Source: Bdellovibrio sp. ZAP7 (GTDB taxonomy: Bacteria; Bdellovibrionota_B; Oligoflexia; Oligoflexales; RGVZ01). From it: a stretch of 64,000 bases of DNA. Under the pieces are notes generated by a model. That model was not told where the DNA came from and ran no database searches. It saw only the letters and a program-made list of their open reading frames with translations. Positions 27,444 to 35,985 of this stretch are shown in pieces. The position numbers were made by a program, and so were the translations under genes. The stretch spans positions 1-64,000 of the forward strand of contig CAMDKS010000004.1 in assembly GCA_945900755.1 (NCBI GenBank), in the 5' to 3' direction. The number at the start of each line of letters is the position of its first letter. Position 1 is the first letter of the stretch.

Positions 27444-27764
27444 CTAACGAGAATTACCAGCATCCAACGAGCCGGCTGATTCGACCATGTGCTGGCGCCA
27501 ATCTGTTCTAATCTGCACCATATCAAAGTCTTTACTTGCTTTGGTACTATTGACCATAGAGCCATTTGGACCCTTACCTTGGCCAGTAATATCCTCGTCG
27601 TCAAAATTAATTTTAGTCTTCGAACCCGTTTTTGAACGGGCCTCACGGCTGATAATACGCTCTCGAATAGCGGCTTTGCCCGTAGCTTTCTTTCCTGCCG
27701 CTAAGCTCTTTGGAGCAAAACAAAACAAAGCCCCGAGTATGATGACTATAAATTTAATTTGCAT
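27444..27764 (-). CDS. Small secreted protein of unknown function
   Basis: About 106 residues with a Sec signal peptide (MQIKFIVIILGALFCFAPKSLA) and a basic then acidic mature part containing KINFDDEDITGQGKGP and RTDWRQHMVESAG. The ATG at 27764 is preceded by AAAGGAG with correct spacing, so the eight extra upstream codons of the longest ORF are left out. The DDE-I-GxGxxP type segment recalls short proteins near envelope motility clusters in related bacteria, but I cannot name a family. It converges with the thioredoxin-like gene. Confidence 0.65.
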   Translation of the reverse strand: MQIKFIVIILGALFCFAPKSLAAGKKATGKAAIRERIISREARSKTGSKTKINFDDEDITGQGKGPNGSMVNSTKASKDFDMVQIRTDWRQHMVESAGSLDAGNSR

Positions 27765-27870
27765 TTCGTTGGCTCCTTTAAAGTTCAATCAAAGCCTCTT
27801 TTTGGCCTCTTACTATGCCTTCTTATCGGCATAATCACAAAAAATCTTAAGTCCCCTCGAAACTGCGCCA

Positions 27871-27889
27871 TAATATCATGATATTACAG
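27871..27889. repeat. 16-bp palindrome containing the intergenic 12-mer, copy 2
   Basis: TAATATCATGATATTA (27871-27886) is a perfect palindrome; ATGATATTACAG spans 27878-27889. It lies about 110 bp upstream of the small secreted protein gene and could be a regulator site. Confidence 0.45.
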
Positions 27890-28002
27890 TTAAATTTTGT
27901 GAAGCCAAGGCCACTTCCATACGTTTTAGCGCCACCTTTTGGAGATTTTTGCCGGCCGACTCCTCGGTCGGTAACTCACACAGATTTTCCTTGCGGGTCG
28001 CT

Positions 28003-29208
28003 CTATAATATAAGCAGTCCCCTCAAAGCAACTCCGGGAATGCGCGAACTCCGATAATTTTCATCGGTAAAAATACTGCCGGTACGGGATGCTGACGCCT
28101 CGAAAAACCAATCAAAATGTAAGCCCAAATCCAGTGTGAAGGTTTCAGACAGTTCAATTCCAACAGAAGGCCTCACCGTGACATACATCCCTGTTACAGT
28201 CATAGAATCACCGCTTTGCACACCGTCTAGAGTATTGATTTCTCGACCTGCTCCTAGTTCTCCGATCCAGATTAAGGATTCCAACGCTTTCGCACGAAAA
28301 AACATGTTGATACCGTAGGTCGTTTTGGAGGCCGCTGAAACCTTGCCTGTACCTTTCCATTTGAGTTGGCTACCCTCTAAAAGCACGCCCTTTTCTTTAG
28401 CCATAAATCCAAGTTGCAAACTAAAACCGACAAGGGACTGGCTCCAACCAGACTTTAGAGCAGCCTTACTGCTGCGTCCGGAAACGCCGATCAGACCTTG
28501 CTTTTCAGAGTCATCGTCGTCTTCATTGCGTGCGACAAGTTCTTCGATGATGGCCTGATTTTTTGCACGGCGCGATGAGGCAAGACCTTCATCTAACGTT
28601 AGTAGCATAGGGGAAGCCCACACTGTGGGGTCATTAACACCGGCAATAAAACTTTTAACGGATGAGGCCACAACTCTACCTGACACACGGTCATAGTAAT
28701 ATATCCCGCAAGCTTTTATCGTTGTTGGCGATGAGGCTAAACAATCGACTACAATAGCCGCAGGAGCTGCTAGGTTGTCGAGCAATCGTTGCAAATCTTG
28801 GACTGAGGATCCTGGCTTTATGGCACCGGTCGGTGACTTTCGAATCTTTTTGGGCAATGCTTTCCGGAACTCCTCGCGGTCAACTATAGGAATTCCACCT
28901 AATTTAGCCTCGGACGCTGGTGATGATTTGCGAATTTTATTGATTGGTATTACGTCCCAAGTTGGACTTTGAGATACCGCGGTGAAGACTGCTCGGTAGA
29001 AATTTATGCTCGGCTGCACGGCACGACCATCATAGGCATAGACGACTGCGATTTGTTGCCCAGCCGGCTTAGCCCTCGCAGATTCTTCACCCGCGGCACT
29101 CGTGCTGCCAGACAATCCAAAAACTAAAGCGATAATTCCGCTAAACGGATAAATGCGAAAAACTCGGCGTTCAAGGCCATTCATGAATAAATCTCTACTG
29201 CAATTCAC
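28003..29208 (-). CDS. Secreted protein with C-terminal barrel-like region, last gene of tad operon
   Basis: A 401-residue exported protein (signal region up to GLSGSTSAAGEE). The N-terminal half (IAVVYAYDG, then VFTAVSQSPTWDVIPINKI) looks like an alpha/beta domain, and the last 150 residues alternate polar/aromatic strands such as GMYVTVRPSVGIELSETF and LDLGLHFDWFFEAS, suggesting a small outer-membrane barrel. No family is recognised. The GTG start at 29208 shares a base with the tadC stop and is preceded by AGGAGG, so it is co-translated with tadC and probably serves pilus assembly. An ATG at 29184 has a weaker site. Confidence 0.6.
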   Translation of the reverse strand: MNCSRDLFMNGLERRVFRIYPFSGIIALVFGLSGSTSAAGEESARAKPAGQQIAVVYAYDGRAVQPSINFYRAVFTAVSQSPTWDVIPINKIRKSSPASEAKLGGIPIVDREEFRKALPKKIRKSPTGAIKPGSSVQDLQRLLDNLAAPAAIVVDCLASSPTTIKACGIYYYDRVSGRVVASSVKSFIAGVNDPTVWASPMLLTLDEGLASSRRAKNQAIIEELVARNEDDDDSEKQGLIGVSGRSSKAALKSGWSQSLVGFSLQLGFMAKEKGVLLEGSQLKWKGTGKVSAASKTTYGINMFFRAKALESLIWIGELGAGREINTLDGVQSGDSMTVTGMYVTVRPSVGIELSETFTLDLGLHFDWFFEASASRTGSIFTDENYRSSRIPGVALRGLLIL

Positions 29209-30155
29209 TACATCCCTCCTAACGGCGAATTAAGAACCATGGGCCCAATCAACATGATCATAACAGCCGGCAGGATAAAGAGCATCATAGGTAACATCAT
29301 CTTTACCGAAATTTTTCCCGCCGCCTCCTCCGCGAAAACGAAGCGTTTTGAACGAAACGTATCGCTTAGCGCTTGCAGCGTTTGGTTAATGTCGGTGCCC
29401 AATTCCATGGCCTGTATGACGGTCTGAAGAAAAAGTTTAAGACTCGGGTTTTGCATGCGGTCATCCATCAGTCGTAACGCGTCAGCGCGCGTCATGCCGA
29501 GGCGCATATTTTTCATGGCAAAAGCAAATTCGCGGGACAGCGGGGTCTTAGGAGCATCCTCCAACACAACACCTAGGGCTTGCGTGAAATCAAGGCCCGC
29601 TCCCATCGCAAGGCAAAGGTAGTCAATAAAAAATGGCAAATCCTTGAAACATGATCTTTGCCGCTTCGCTCCCGCATCTGAAATCGACATCAAAGGGTAT
29701 ACAAAAGCGGCGGCACCGCCGGCCATTGAAAAGGAGATTGGGGCGCCTAAAAGCGTGACAAACATAATAAAAATCAGGATCGTTACCCCACCGGCGATAA
29801 GAAACTGGTACGCAATAAAATCATAAATATCCCATTCCGGCATGAATGCGGCCTGACTCTTTTTTAGCTTGATCCATTGGTGGTAACGCGGAAACTGGAC
29901 CGTCATTGCTAAAGGGCGCAAAAATTTGATCCACGTGGCAATGGCCTTCTTTTTGTCGTCAAATTGATACAAATAACGATGCTCTCGATAACCATACAAA
30001 ACAAGGTTAGCCACGACATACATGACAAACCCAGACGCAAGGCCGTCGAGAATCCACGACATATCAATCATAAATTCCGTCGCAATAGTCCAGTATTCCA
30101 AAACTTTGGACACCAAGGACGCTATTGTAGAGTTCATATTAGAAAAATGAATCAC
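29208..30155 (-). CDS. tadC: Tad pilus inner-membrane platform protein TadC
   Basis: A 315-residue type II secretion F-domain protein. After two N-terminal membrane segments, the F domain contains DLPFFIDYLCLAMGAGLDFTQAL and ELGTDINQTLQALSDTFR, then two C-terminal helices ending MLIGPMVLNSPLGGM, as in TadC. With TadB it forms the platform on which the TadA ATPase works. The start is GTG at 30155 with AAAGGG upstream. Confidence 0.9.
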   Translation of the reverse strand: MIHFSNMNSTIASLVSKVLEYWTIATEFMIDMSWILDGLASGFVMYVVANLVLYGYREHRYLYQFDDKKKAIATWIKFLRPLAMTVQFPRYHQWIKLKKSQAAFMPEWDIYDFIAYQFLIAGGVTILIFIMFVTLLGAPISFSMAGGAAAFVYPLMSISDAGAKRQRSCFKDLPFFIDYLCLAMGAGLDFTQALGVVLEDAPKTPLSREFAFAMKNMRLGMTRADALRLMDDRMQNPSLKLFLQTVIQAMELGTDINQTLQALSDTFRSKRFVFAEEAAGKISVKMMLPMMLFILPAVMIMLIGPMVLNSPLGGM

Positions 30156-30178
30156 TTAAAAACCCTTTCCATGTCTAA

Positions 30179-31039
30179 TTAGACTTCAAGCTCCATCACC
30201 TTCATCGTGGCAAAAATGCCTACAAACTCAAGAAACACTACAAGACCCAATAATACTTGGCCCACTGTAGTTGTCATCATGTACACCATCTTTGGGCGAT
30301 CCATAAAATACATGCCCACACCTATGAGGACCGGCATTGAACATAAGAGCACGCCTTGCGCTCGGCCCTGCGCGGTCAACGCCCGAAGGCGGCCTTCCAC
30401 TCGGTCAGCTTCGCGAATGGTAGCGACGATGCGGCTAAGAACTTCAGGGATCTTCCCCCCCAATTGGGTTCCAATAATTAAGGCGCCAAAAGCAATATTT
30501 GCATTTTGAGTTTGAACCCTCTTTCGGACACCGTCTAGCGCCTCGTCAATACTCATTCCAAAGCGGTAGTCTTTGAGGACCCGGCCAACCTCCGCCCCGA
30601 AAACAGGTGGGCAGTTTTGAACCGCGAGGACCAAAGAATCTTTAAGCGTCAATCCAGCCTTCAACGAAGAGCTTATCGTGGAAAGACTTTCTACTAAGGT
30701 GGCGTCAAAGGACGATTGATACAATTTAAAACGACGTTTTCTTATGATGGATGGAGCTATAAAAAACACAATCGTGCTGACAATCATCGAAAAAATAAGA
30801 TTCAGATCCATCAACAAAAAAAATGAAAAAATGCCCACTGCAGCACCGCCGCCCAGGATCCGGTCTTGACGGTCGTCTGTGACCCCAACTTGCGTTCGAT
30901 CCAATACCAATTGAAACCATTTCATCGCGGTCGACCTAAACGCTATGGCAAGACCTGCCAAACTAAGCCAAGTCAATTGATGTGAGACAAAGATCCAAGC
31001 ATCTGACGCCATAATTTTAATGTACCAGTTCTCCATCAT
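30179..31039 (-). CDS. tadB: Tad pilus inner-membrane platform protein TadB
   Basis: A 286-residue F-domain protein with membrane segments near 15-33, 60-95, 225-245 and 255-280. The domain core is SSFDATLVESLSTISSSLKAGLTLKDSL and GTQLGGKIPEVLSRIVATIREADRVEGRLRAL-like sequence typical of TadB/GspF. It sits between tadA and tadC, the standard order. Confidence 0.9.
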   Translation of the reverse strand: MMENWYIKIMASDAWIFVSHQLTWLSLAGLAIAFRSTAMKWFQLVLDRTQVGVTDDRQDRILGGGAAVGIFSFFLLMDLNLIFSMIVSTIVFFIAPSIIRKRRFKLYQSSFDATLVESLSTISSSLKAGLTLKDSLVLAVQNCPPVFGAEVGRVLKDYRFGMSIDEALDGVRKRVQTQNANIAFGALIIGTQLGGKIPEVLSRIVATIREADRVEGRLRALTAQGRAQGVLLCSMPVLIGVGMYFMDRPKMVYMMTTTVGQVLLGLVVFLEFVGIFATMKVMELEV

Positions 31040-31045
31040 AAACTC

Positions 31046-32797
31046 CTAATCCACGGTTTTGCTTGTGCGGCGTTTGGGAGGCGGCGGTACGTTTGCTAGT
31101 TTTAGGCTCGATTCCGCCGATCCAGGGAGACCCTCTTCTTCCCAAAGCTTTTTGAGTGCAGGCCAGCAGATGACTGGGTCATCGTTGGCGTCGCGTTTAA
31201 ATAAAGGCTCGGAAATATACTCCGCATTTTCTTTTTCGATACCCTTGACCCAAGCTATTTCTGTGATCAAGCGACGACCGTTGCGTCGTCTGGAAATTTG
31301 CACAACAATCGATACGGCACTGACAATTTGTTCGCGAATCGCTCGTAGGGTCAAGGCCATTCCTGACATCATCACCATCGTCTCAAGGCGCCGCAACAAA
31401 TCCTCGGGCGTGTTAGCATGGGCCGTAGTCATCGAACCATCGTGACCAGTATTCATAGCCTGCAGCATATCAAGAGCCTCGCCGCCGCGGCATTCTCCAA
31501 CCACAATTCGGTCAGGTCGCATCCTCAGAGTGTTCTTCACTAAATCGCGAATGGTAATCGCACCAGCTCCTTCAAGGTTTGCGGGACGAGTCTCTAGACT
31601 GATTACGTGTGCTTGTTGAAGCTGCAATTCGGCCGCATCTTCAACTGTGATAATTCTTTCGCCATCTGGAATAAAACTAGATAGAGCATTGAGCAGTGTG
31701 GTCTTACCGGAACCCGTACCGCCCGAAATAACAATGTTTTTACGCTCATCCACCAGAATTTTGAGAAACACTTTCATTTCTTCTGAAAGTGCACCCCACG
31801 CCACAAGCTGTGGCACGCTGATCGGAGTTTTGGAAAAACGCCTGATTGTCAAACATGGCCCCTTCAAGGCCAAGGGTGGAATCACTGCGTTGACTCGCGA
31901 GCCATCCAACAGTCGCGCATCCACAATCGGAGAAGCCACGTCAATACGCCGTCCCACCGTTGAGACGATTCGTTCGATTACATTCAAAAGGGCCTGATCT
32001 GAACTGAATCTCACTGGTGACAAAGTAAGGCTGCCTTTACGCTCCACAAATATCTGATCGCGTCGATTCACCATGATTTCCGTCACGGAAGCGTCCCCTA
32101 AAATAGCTTCAAGTGGACCTAGACCCATAACCTCGTCAAAAACTTGCTGTTCGAACTCGGCCGGAGTGAACGGAAAATCTGTTGGAAAAATTAATTCGCC
32201 CACGATTTTCTTGAGTTGGAGGCGAGTTTTTCGCCGCGTGTCATCCGAGTCAATTCTAGCCAAGTCAATGCCATCGAGATCTAATTCCTCAAGCAATGTG
32301 CGTGAGATCAAAGCCCGAATCCGATCTGGGTCGCCACCACAAGAATTCACGAAGTCTTGAGTGGTAATGGCTTTAGCTTTGCCCTCCGGTTTTTTTTCGG
32401 CCATGTGAAGCTGCATGGCCGTGGATTTGCCCGACACCGAGGCAACAATCACTCGCGTCGCCCCAATAACCATCTCCATGACATCGGCGAGTATGACGGT
32501 GTCACCAATACTTAGCTTTCGCCCCTCCACAAACATGACGGGCTGAGGTCCTGTGCATTTGATCGTAATTTTCTCCGGACTCGCCTGCAACACGCCGCAC
32601 AAATTTGATCCCGAACTATTAATTCGAATCGTTGCAAAAGCACTATCGCCAATCAAATATCGACCAGCCGGAAGGGACAATGATTTCCGGGCTTCGTTGT
32701 TACCCCAGGCCACTGCCACCAAGAATTTTTCTACGTCAACAGCATCGTCACCGTACTCAGAAACAATATCCGTTTTAGTTCCTTCATTTTCTGACAT
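31046..32797 (-). CDS. tadA: Tad pilus ATPase TadA/CpaF with N-terminal FHA-like domain
   Basis: A 583-residue type II/IV secretion ATPase. The catalytic part shows GPLEAILGDASVTEIMVN, Walker A ISGGTGSGKTTLLNAL, the Asp/His boxes in ITVEDAAELQLQQAHVI and Walker B RMRPDRIVVGECRGGEALDML. It powers Flp pilus assembly. Before the CpaF core, residues about 25-115 (for example PAGRYLIGDSAFATIRINS and GRKLSIGDTVILADVMEMVIG) resemble an FHA-type beta sandwich, which ordinary CpaF lacks; FHA domains bind phosphothreonine, so phosphorylation control is possible. The resemblance is by eye. Confidence 0.9.
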   Translation of the reverse strand: MSENEGTKTDIVSEYGDDAVDVEKFLVAVAWGNNEARKSLSLPAGRYLIGDSAFATIRINSSGSNLCGVLQASPEKITIKCTGPQPVMFVEGRKLSIGDTVILADVMEMVIGATRVIVASVSGKSTAMQLHMAEKKPEGKAKAITTQDFVNSCGGDPDRIRALISRTLLEELDLDGIDLARIDSDDTRRKTRLQLKKIVGELIFPTDFPFTPAEFEQQVFDEVMGLGPLEAILGDASVTEIMVNRRDQIFVERKGSLTLSPVRFSSDQALLNVIERIVSTVGRRIDVASPIVDARLLDGSRVNAVIPPLALKGPCLTIRRFSKTPISVPQLVAWGALSEEMKVFLKILVDERKNIVISGGTGSGKTTLLNALSSFIPDGERIITVEDAAELQLQQAHVISLETRPANLEGAGAITIRDLVKNTLRMRPDRIVVGECRGGEALDMLQAMNTGHDGSMTTAHANTPEDLLRRLETMVMMSGMALTLRAIREQIVSAVSIVVQISRRRNGRRLITEIAWVKGIEKENAEYISEPLFKRDANDDPVICWPALKKLWEEEGLPGSAESSLKLANVPPPPKRRTSKTVD

Positions 32798-32856
32798 CGC
32801 TAACGACTCCTAGGTTTTAAGATTCTTTGACTCCGAGACTATGGTCAAAGTGCGAT

Positions 32857-33765
32857 TTATTTTTTAGGCGCTTCTTTTTTCTTGCCACCCTCAATAACCT
32901 CTAAATCACCTCCACCCGTTGCCGTCGAGAACCGGCGGTTATCGAGAAATGCATTTAAATCAACACCCCGTCCAGCATTGCGTTTGCTGGCATCGTTTGG
33001 ATTACGAAGGCTGAGTGAAAATTTACCTTTCTGCTGCGAATACGACATGACCTCAAATTCTTCAGGCTCAACAAAGAAGCTTACGTCGGTGCCAGCCGAG
33101 GTATCTCCACCCATAATAGATGCAGCTCCAACCGAAACCAGAGTCACGTCTTGCATAACTGTAAACGTAACAGGACCTCGGCCCGGCAAATCCATGTGGG
33201 TTAAAATATCGACATGATCATTAGGCCTAACAAAACCGAGTCCAGCTGAATGATCCGAAATGGTCAGATTAAATAGTCTTTTTCCGGCAGGCACCTTTTG
33301 CGCCATATGATCGGCCATATCCGCACCAAGAACCGCTGTTAATAAGATTGGGTCGCCAGGCTTTAGGTCAACGGCCACCGTTCGACCGATGACTATCGCA
33401 AGGCTCTCCGCAGGAACAAAATTGGACGAAATGGTTCCCTTAAGGTACGCGGCCGGGGCGAGGACTGAACTTGTCAGAATAGTCCCCGCAGGAATTTCTT
33501 TGCCAGCCACGACGATTTTAATAACCGAATACTTTGTCGCAAGTTGCTCGCGGTAGGCGCTTCGGCTGCTTTGACTGAGCAAAGCTGAAAATAAACCGGC
33601 AGCAATCGCTCCGACGACCAAAAATGTTTCAGACTTCCACCAAGATTTCTCTTTGTATCTATCCAAAGCCTTATGATTCAGGATGCGTTTAACCATCCCA
33701 GAGGAGGCCTCCTCGTTGCCCTGTGGATGATCGATCTGCTTGTCATTCTTGCTATTATCCGACAT
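32857..33765 (-). CDS. cpaB: Flp pilus assembly protein CpaB/RcpC
   Basis: About 302 residues: one N-terminal membrane helix (FLVVGAIAAGLFSALLS), then a SAF domain (VVAGKEIPAGTILTSSVLAPAAYL) and the RcpC domain with GRTVAVDLKPGDPILLTAV and RPNDHVDILTHM, as in CpaB. It acts in the periplasm with the CpaC secretin. The ATG at 33765 is preceded by AAGGGGG, so the longer ORF start at 33822 is not used. A 219-bp gap upstream leaves room for an internal promoter. Confidence 0.88.
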   Translation of the reverse strand: MSDNSKNDKQIDHPQGNEEASSGMVKRILNHKALDRYKEKSWWKSETFLVVGAIAAGLFSALLSQSSRSAYREQLATKYSVIKIVVAGKEIPAGTILTSSVLAPAAYLKGTISSNFVPAESLAIVIGRTVAVDLKPGDPILLTAVLGADMADHMAQKVPAGKRLFNLTISDHSAGLGFVRPNDHVDILTHMDLPGRGPVTFTVMQDVTLVSVGAASIMGGDTSAGTDVSFFVEPEEFEVMSYSQQKGKFSLSLRNPNDASKRNAGRGVDLNAFLDNRRFSTATGGGDLEVIEGGKKKEAPKK

Positions 33766-33926
33766 TGGCACCCCCTTAAATTGAAACGGCAAATCGAACC
33801 CTGTAACGAATTCGAACGGCAAAAAAAATTATCCTTAAATATTGGAGTAAGTATACTGGTAAAGTTTGGCTGGGCACAACATTTTTCAGGCCCAAATCAA
33901 AAATCAAAGCGACAGAACTCGACCGC

Positions 33927-33971
33927 CGAGATCCTTCGCCTCCGGCTCAGGACATGTCTCTGGCGCTTTCG
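33927..33971 (+). repeat. Dispersed 45-bp repeat, copy 1
   Basis: Matches 50515-50559 at 37 of 45 positions. It lies just beyond the stop of the 290-residue gene. Part of it forms a hairpin with the adjacent bases (8-bp arms GTCTCTGG and CCAGAGAC, 33956-33981). Confidence 0.6.
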
Positions 33972-33984
33972 CACCAGAGACGGC

Positions 33985-34857
33985 CTACTTGAAGCGCTTT
34001 GTCTCATTGATGTCAATTTTGACCATGCCGTGCGCCTTTTTTTCCAAATTGATTCTCGCAATTCCTGTGTCGTGCACCCAAAAGCTTTCATGTGTTTCGG
34101 GAATTATAAATCCGTCAAACATCTTGACAGATTGTTCCGACGTAGGATCTGGCCGATAACCGAGGCTGGTAAGATCGGAAAACGCGGCAGCGGCAGCCTC
34201 TCTCATAGACAGCTTTCCAGTCCCGCTAAAAGCCTTAACCGCAATATCGCCGAAATTGTATTCTAAGTCGAGACTTGGGGAGATTTTCGCAATTGATTTT
34301 GAGTAGGAGCTTTGAAAAGGCGTTCCTTGATTTCTGGCAATGGCTGCCGCGATTTTTGCTGGGTACATAATCATGATGACCTCGCCTTTTACGGGCGAAA
34401 ACACGCCGAGGGTTGTTCCGTCGGCATTGATAAAATTCGGAGTATTTGCAGGAGTCTTTGCTGAATTGGGGTTTGTGGCCCTCGCCTCAAATTTGGCTAA
34501 TTTTAGTTCGTCTACGGTTTTAGATGTGACGCGAACAGTGTAGGATCCTTCGTCGGCAATAATAACATTACAGCGACTCGATAGTTTAGTCGGCAAATTT
34601 TTGGAAATTTTTTTGAGCCATTTTTCTGCATCACTTCCCAGCGGCATCGACAAAAATTCTCCCTGCTCCTGCCACGCCCGAACGGTGCCCTTATTCCACG
34701 CCTGCCCCAAAATTTCTTTAACCACCTCGCCCACATGGGGGGGTTGACAGTCCTGATCGGTTGCATCAGGTTTCCCACCAGGAGCAGCGCAGGCGGGCGT
34801 GGCGAACCACCCTCCCAGGATCATAATTAAAATAATCGCGATTTTGAAATTAGGCAT
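33985..34857 (-). CDS. Periplasmic protein of unknown function in tad operon
   Basis: A 290-residue protein with a clear signal peptide (IAIILIMILGGWFATPACA). No domain is recognised. The mature part contains a mixed alpha/beta region with SRCNVIIADEGSYTVRVTSKT and a C-terminal block GYRPDPTSEQSVKMFDGFIIP. It overlaps the prepilin peptidase gene by eight bases, so it belongs to the pilus operon. It may be an assembly or pilotin-like factor; that is inference from position only. Confidence 0.6.
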   Translation of the reverse strand: MPNFKIAIILIMILGGWFATPACAAPGGKPDATDQDCQPPHVGEVVKEILGQAWNKGTVRAWQEQGEFLSMPLGSDAEKWLKKISKNLPTKLSSRCNVIIADEGSYTVRVTSKTVDELKLAKFEARATNPNSAKTPANTPNFINADGTTLGVFSPVKGEVIMIMYPAKIAAAIARNQGTPFQSSYSKSIAKISPSLDLEYNFGDIAVKAFSGTGKLSMREAAAAAFSDLTSLGYRPDPTSEQSVKMFDGFIIPETHESFWVHDTGIARINLEKKAHGMVKIDINETKRFK

Positions 34858-35554
34858 AATGAATGATCATTTCAATCATTGTGCCAAGGACAATCGAAGG
34901 CCCGAAGGCAAACGTATCGGGCCCGCTGGGTAAAATAATTTTTTTTGAAGCGATAGATTTTTTGAGAAAGATAAATGTCAGTTCAGCAATGCTCACAAGC
35001 ACAGCGATAAAGACAAGAGGTGCGATCCGATGACCTAAAAACAAAGCGAGCCAGCCGAGTAATTTTATATCGCCGAATCCAAATCCCACCGTACCACGCA
35101 GGCGGAAGTAGATTGCACTCATAAGCCACAGGAGACCAGTCAGTGCCAAGCCTATGCCGACATTTGCGGCCAGTTCCTGCCAGTCTTCCCCCGTTAAAAT
35201 TAGAGTCAAAACGTAGGACATCCCAGACAACAGTCCCAACAGTTGGAAACGATCAGGGATGACAAGAAGTTTTCGGTCCACACGCCAGGTCCCGCGAAGG
35301 CCTTGTGCTGCGGCGCATATTGGAAGAAAAGATGCGAGCGGAAGCTTTTCGTGCACAACCATAAGCATCAGGTACAGGCATGCCAGAGAGGTCGCGCCCA
35401 ATACTAGTGATAATAAGCCACTTCGAATTGTCACCTCTGGGAGGTCAAAGTCACGGCGGAAATCATTTTCCACCCGAAGTATAAACCTAGTCAGCAGGAC
35501 GTAAATGAGTAGCCCACCCAGTCCGAAGCTTACTATTTCTATTGAAGAGTTCAC
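34850..35554 (-). CDS. cpaA: Prepilin peptidase, TadV/CpaA type
   Basis: A 234-residue A24 aspartic membrane peptidase with about six helices. The two catalytic aspartates are visible: Asp93 in WRVDRKLLVIPDRFQLLG and Asp162 in the GxGD motif FGFGDIKLLGWLALFLG. It lacks the N-methylating domain, as TadV enzymes do. It should cleave Flp and the second small pilin after the glycine of their leader. It overlaps both neighbours by a few bases. Confidence 0.88.
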   Translation of the reverse strand: MNSSIEIVSFGLGGLLIYVLLTRFILRVENDFRRDFDLPEVTIRSGLLSLVLGATSLACLYLMLMVVHEKLPLASFLPICAAAQGLRGTWRVDRKLLVIPDRFQLLGLLSGMSYVLTLILTGEDWQELAANVGIGLALTGLLWLMSAIYFRLRGTVGFGFGDIKLLGWLALFLGHRIAPLVFIAVLVSIAELTFIFLKKSIASKKIILPSGPDTFAFGPSIVLGTMIEMIIHYA

Positions 35555-35976
35555 TCTTTTACCCCAATTTCTGCATACAATTTGATGTCACTCCAATACA
35601 TGTCGATCGTCCCACTTCCTAACTCGACGATGAATCGTGTCCCTTTGGGGCCTGTAATTTTTTTCCGTCCAGGCTGTACGTTTTTTTCAAATCCCACCAC
35701 TCGAAATAACTCGTCCGCAAATACCAAATCAATGGCGAAATGCATCCCTATTGTATGAACCGATTTCACTCCCGTCAACAGCAGCCCATATCCAGGATTA
35801 AGATGGGGAGAATTGAGTAACCCGACCCTGCTGGACAAGGATGTTTTAGATTTCAAAATGGTTCCTGGCAGCTCAACGCCTCCTAACTCTAATTTAATGG
35901 AGGCTAGAGGCTTCACGCGAGAAATCCAAATGAGCAAGCCCAGCAACCACACATAACAAATTAAATCTATAATCAT
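35551..35976 (-). CDS. DUF192 family protein
   Basis: A 141-residue protein with one N-terminal membrane helix (LICYVWLLGLLIWIS) and a DUF192 domain, recognised by GYGLLLTGVKSVHTIGMHFAIDLVFAD-like sequence and VVGFEKNVQPGR, ending in FIVELGSGTID. DUF192 proteins are small beta-barrels of unknown biochemical role, often exported. Its position between tadG-like and prepilin peptidase genes, with overlap to the latter, suggests a link with pilus assembly; I know no established role there. Confidence 0.78.
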   Translation of the reverse strand: MIIDLICYVWLLGLLIWISRVKPLASIKLELGGVELPGTILKSKTSLSSRVGLLNSPHLNPGYGLLLTGVKSVHTIGMHFAIDLVFADELFRVVGFEKNVQPGRKKITGPKGTRFIVELGSGTIDMYWSDIKLYAEIGVKE

Positions 35977-35985
35977 AATCGGCCT

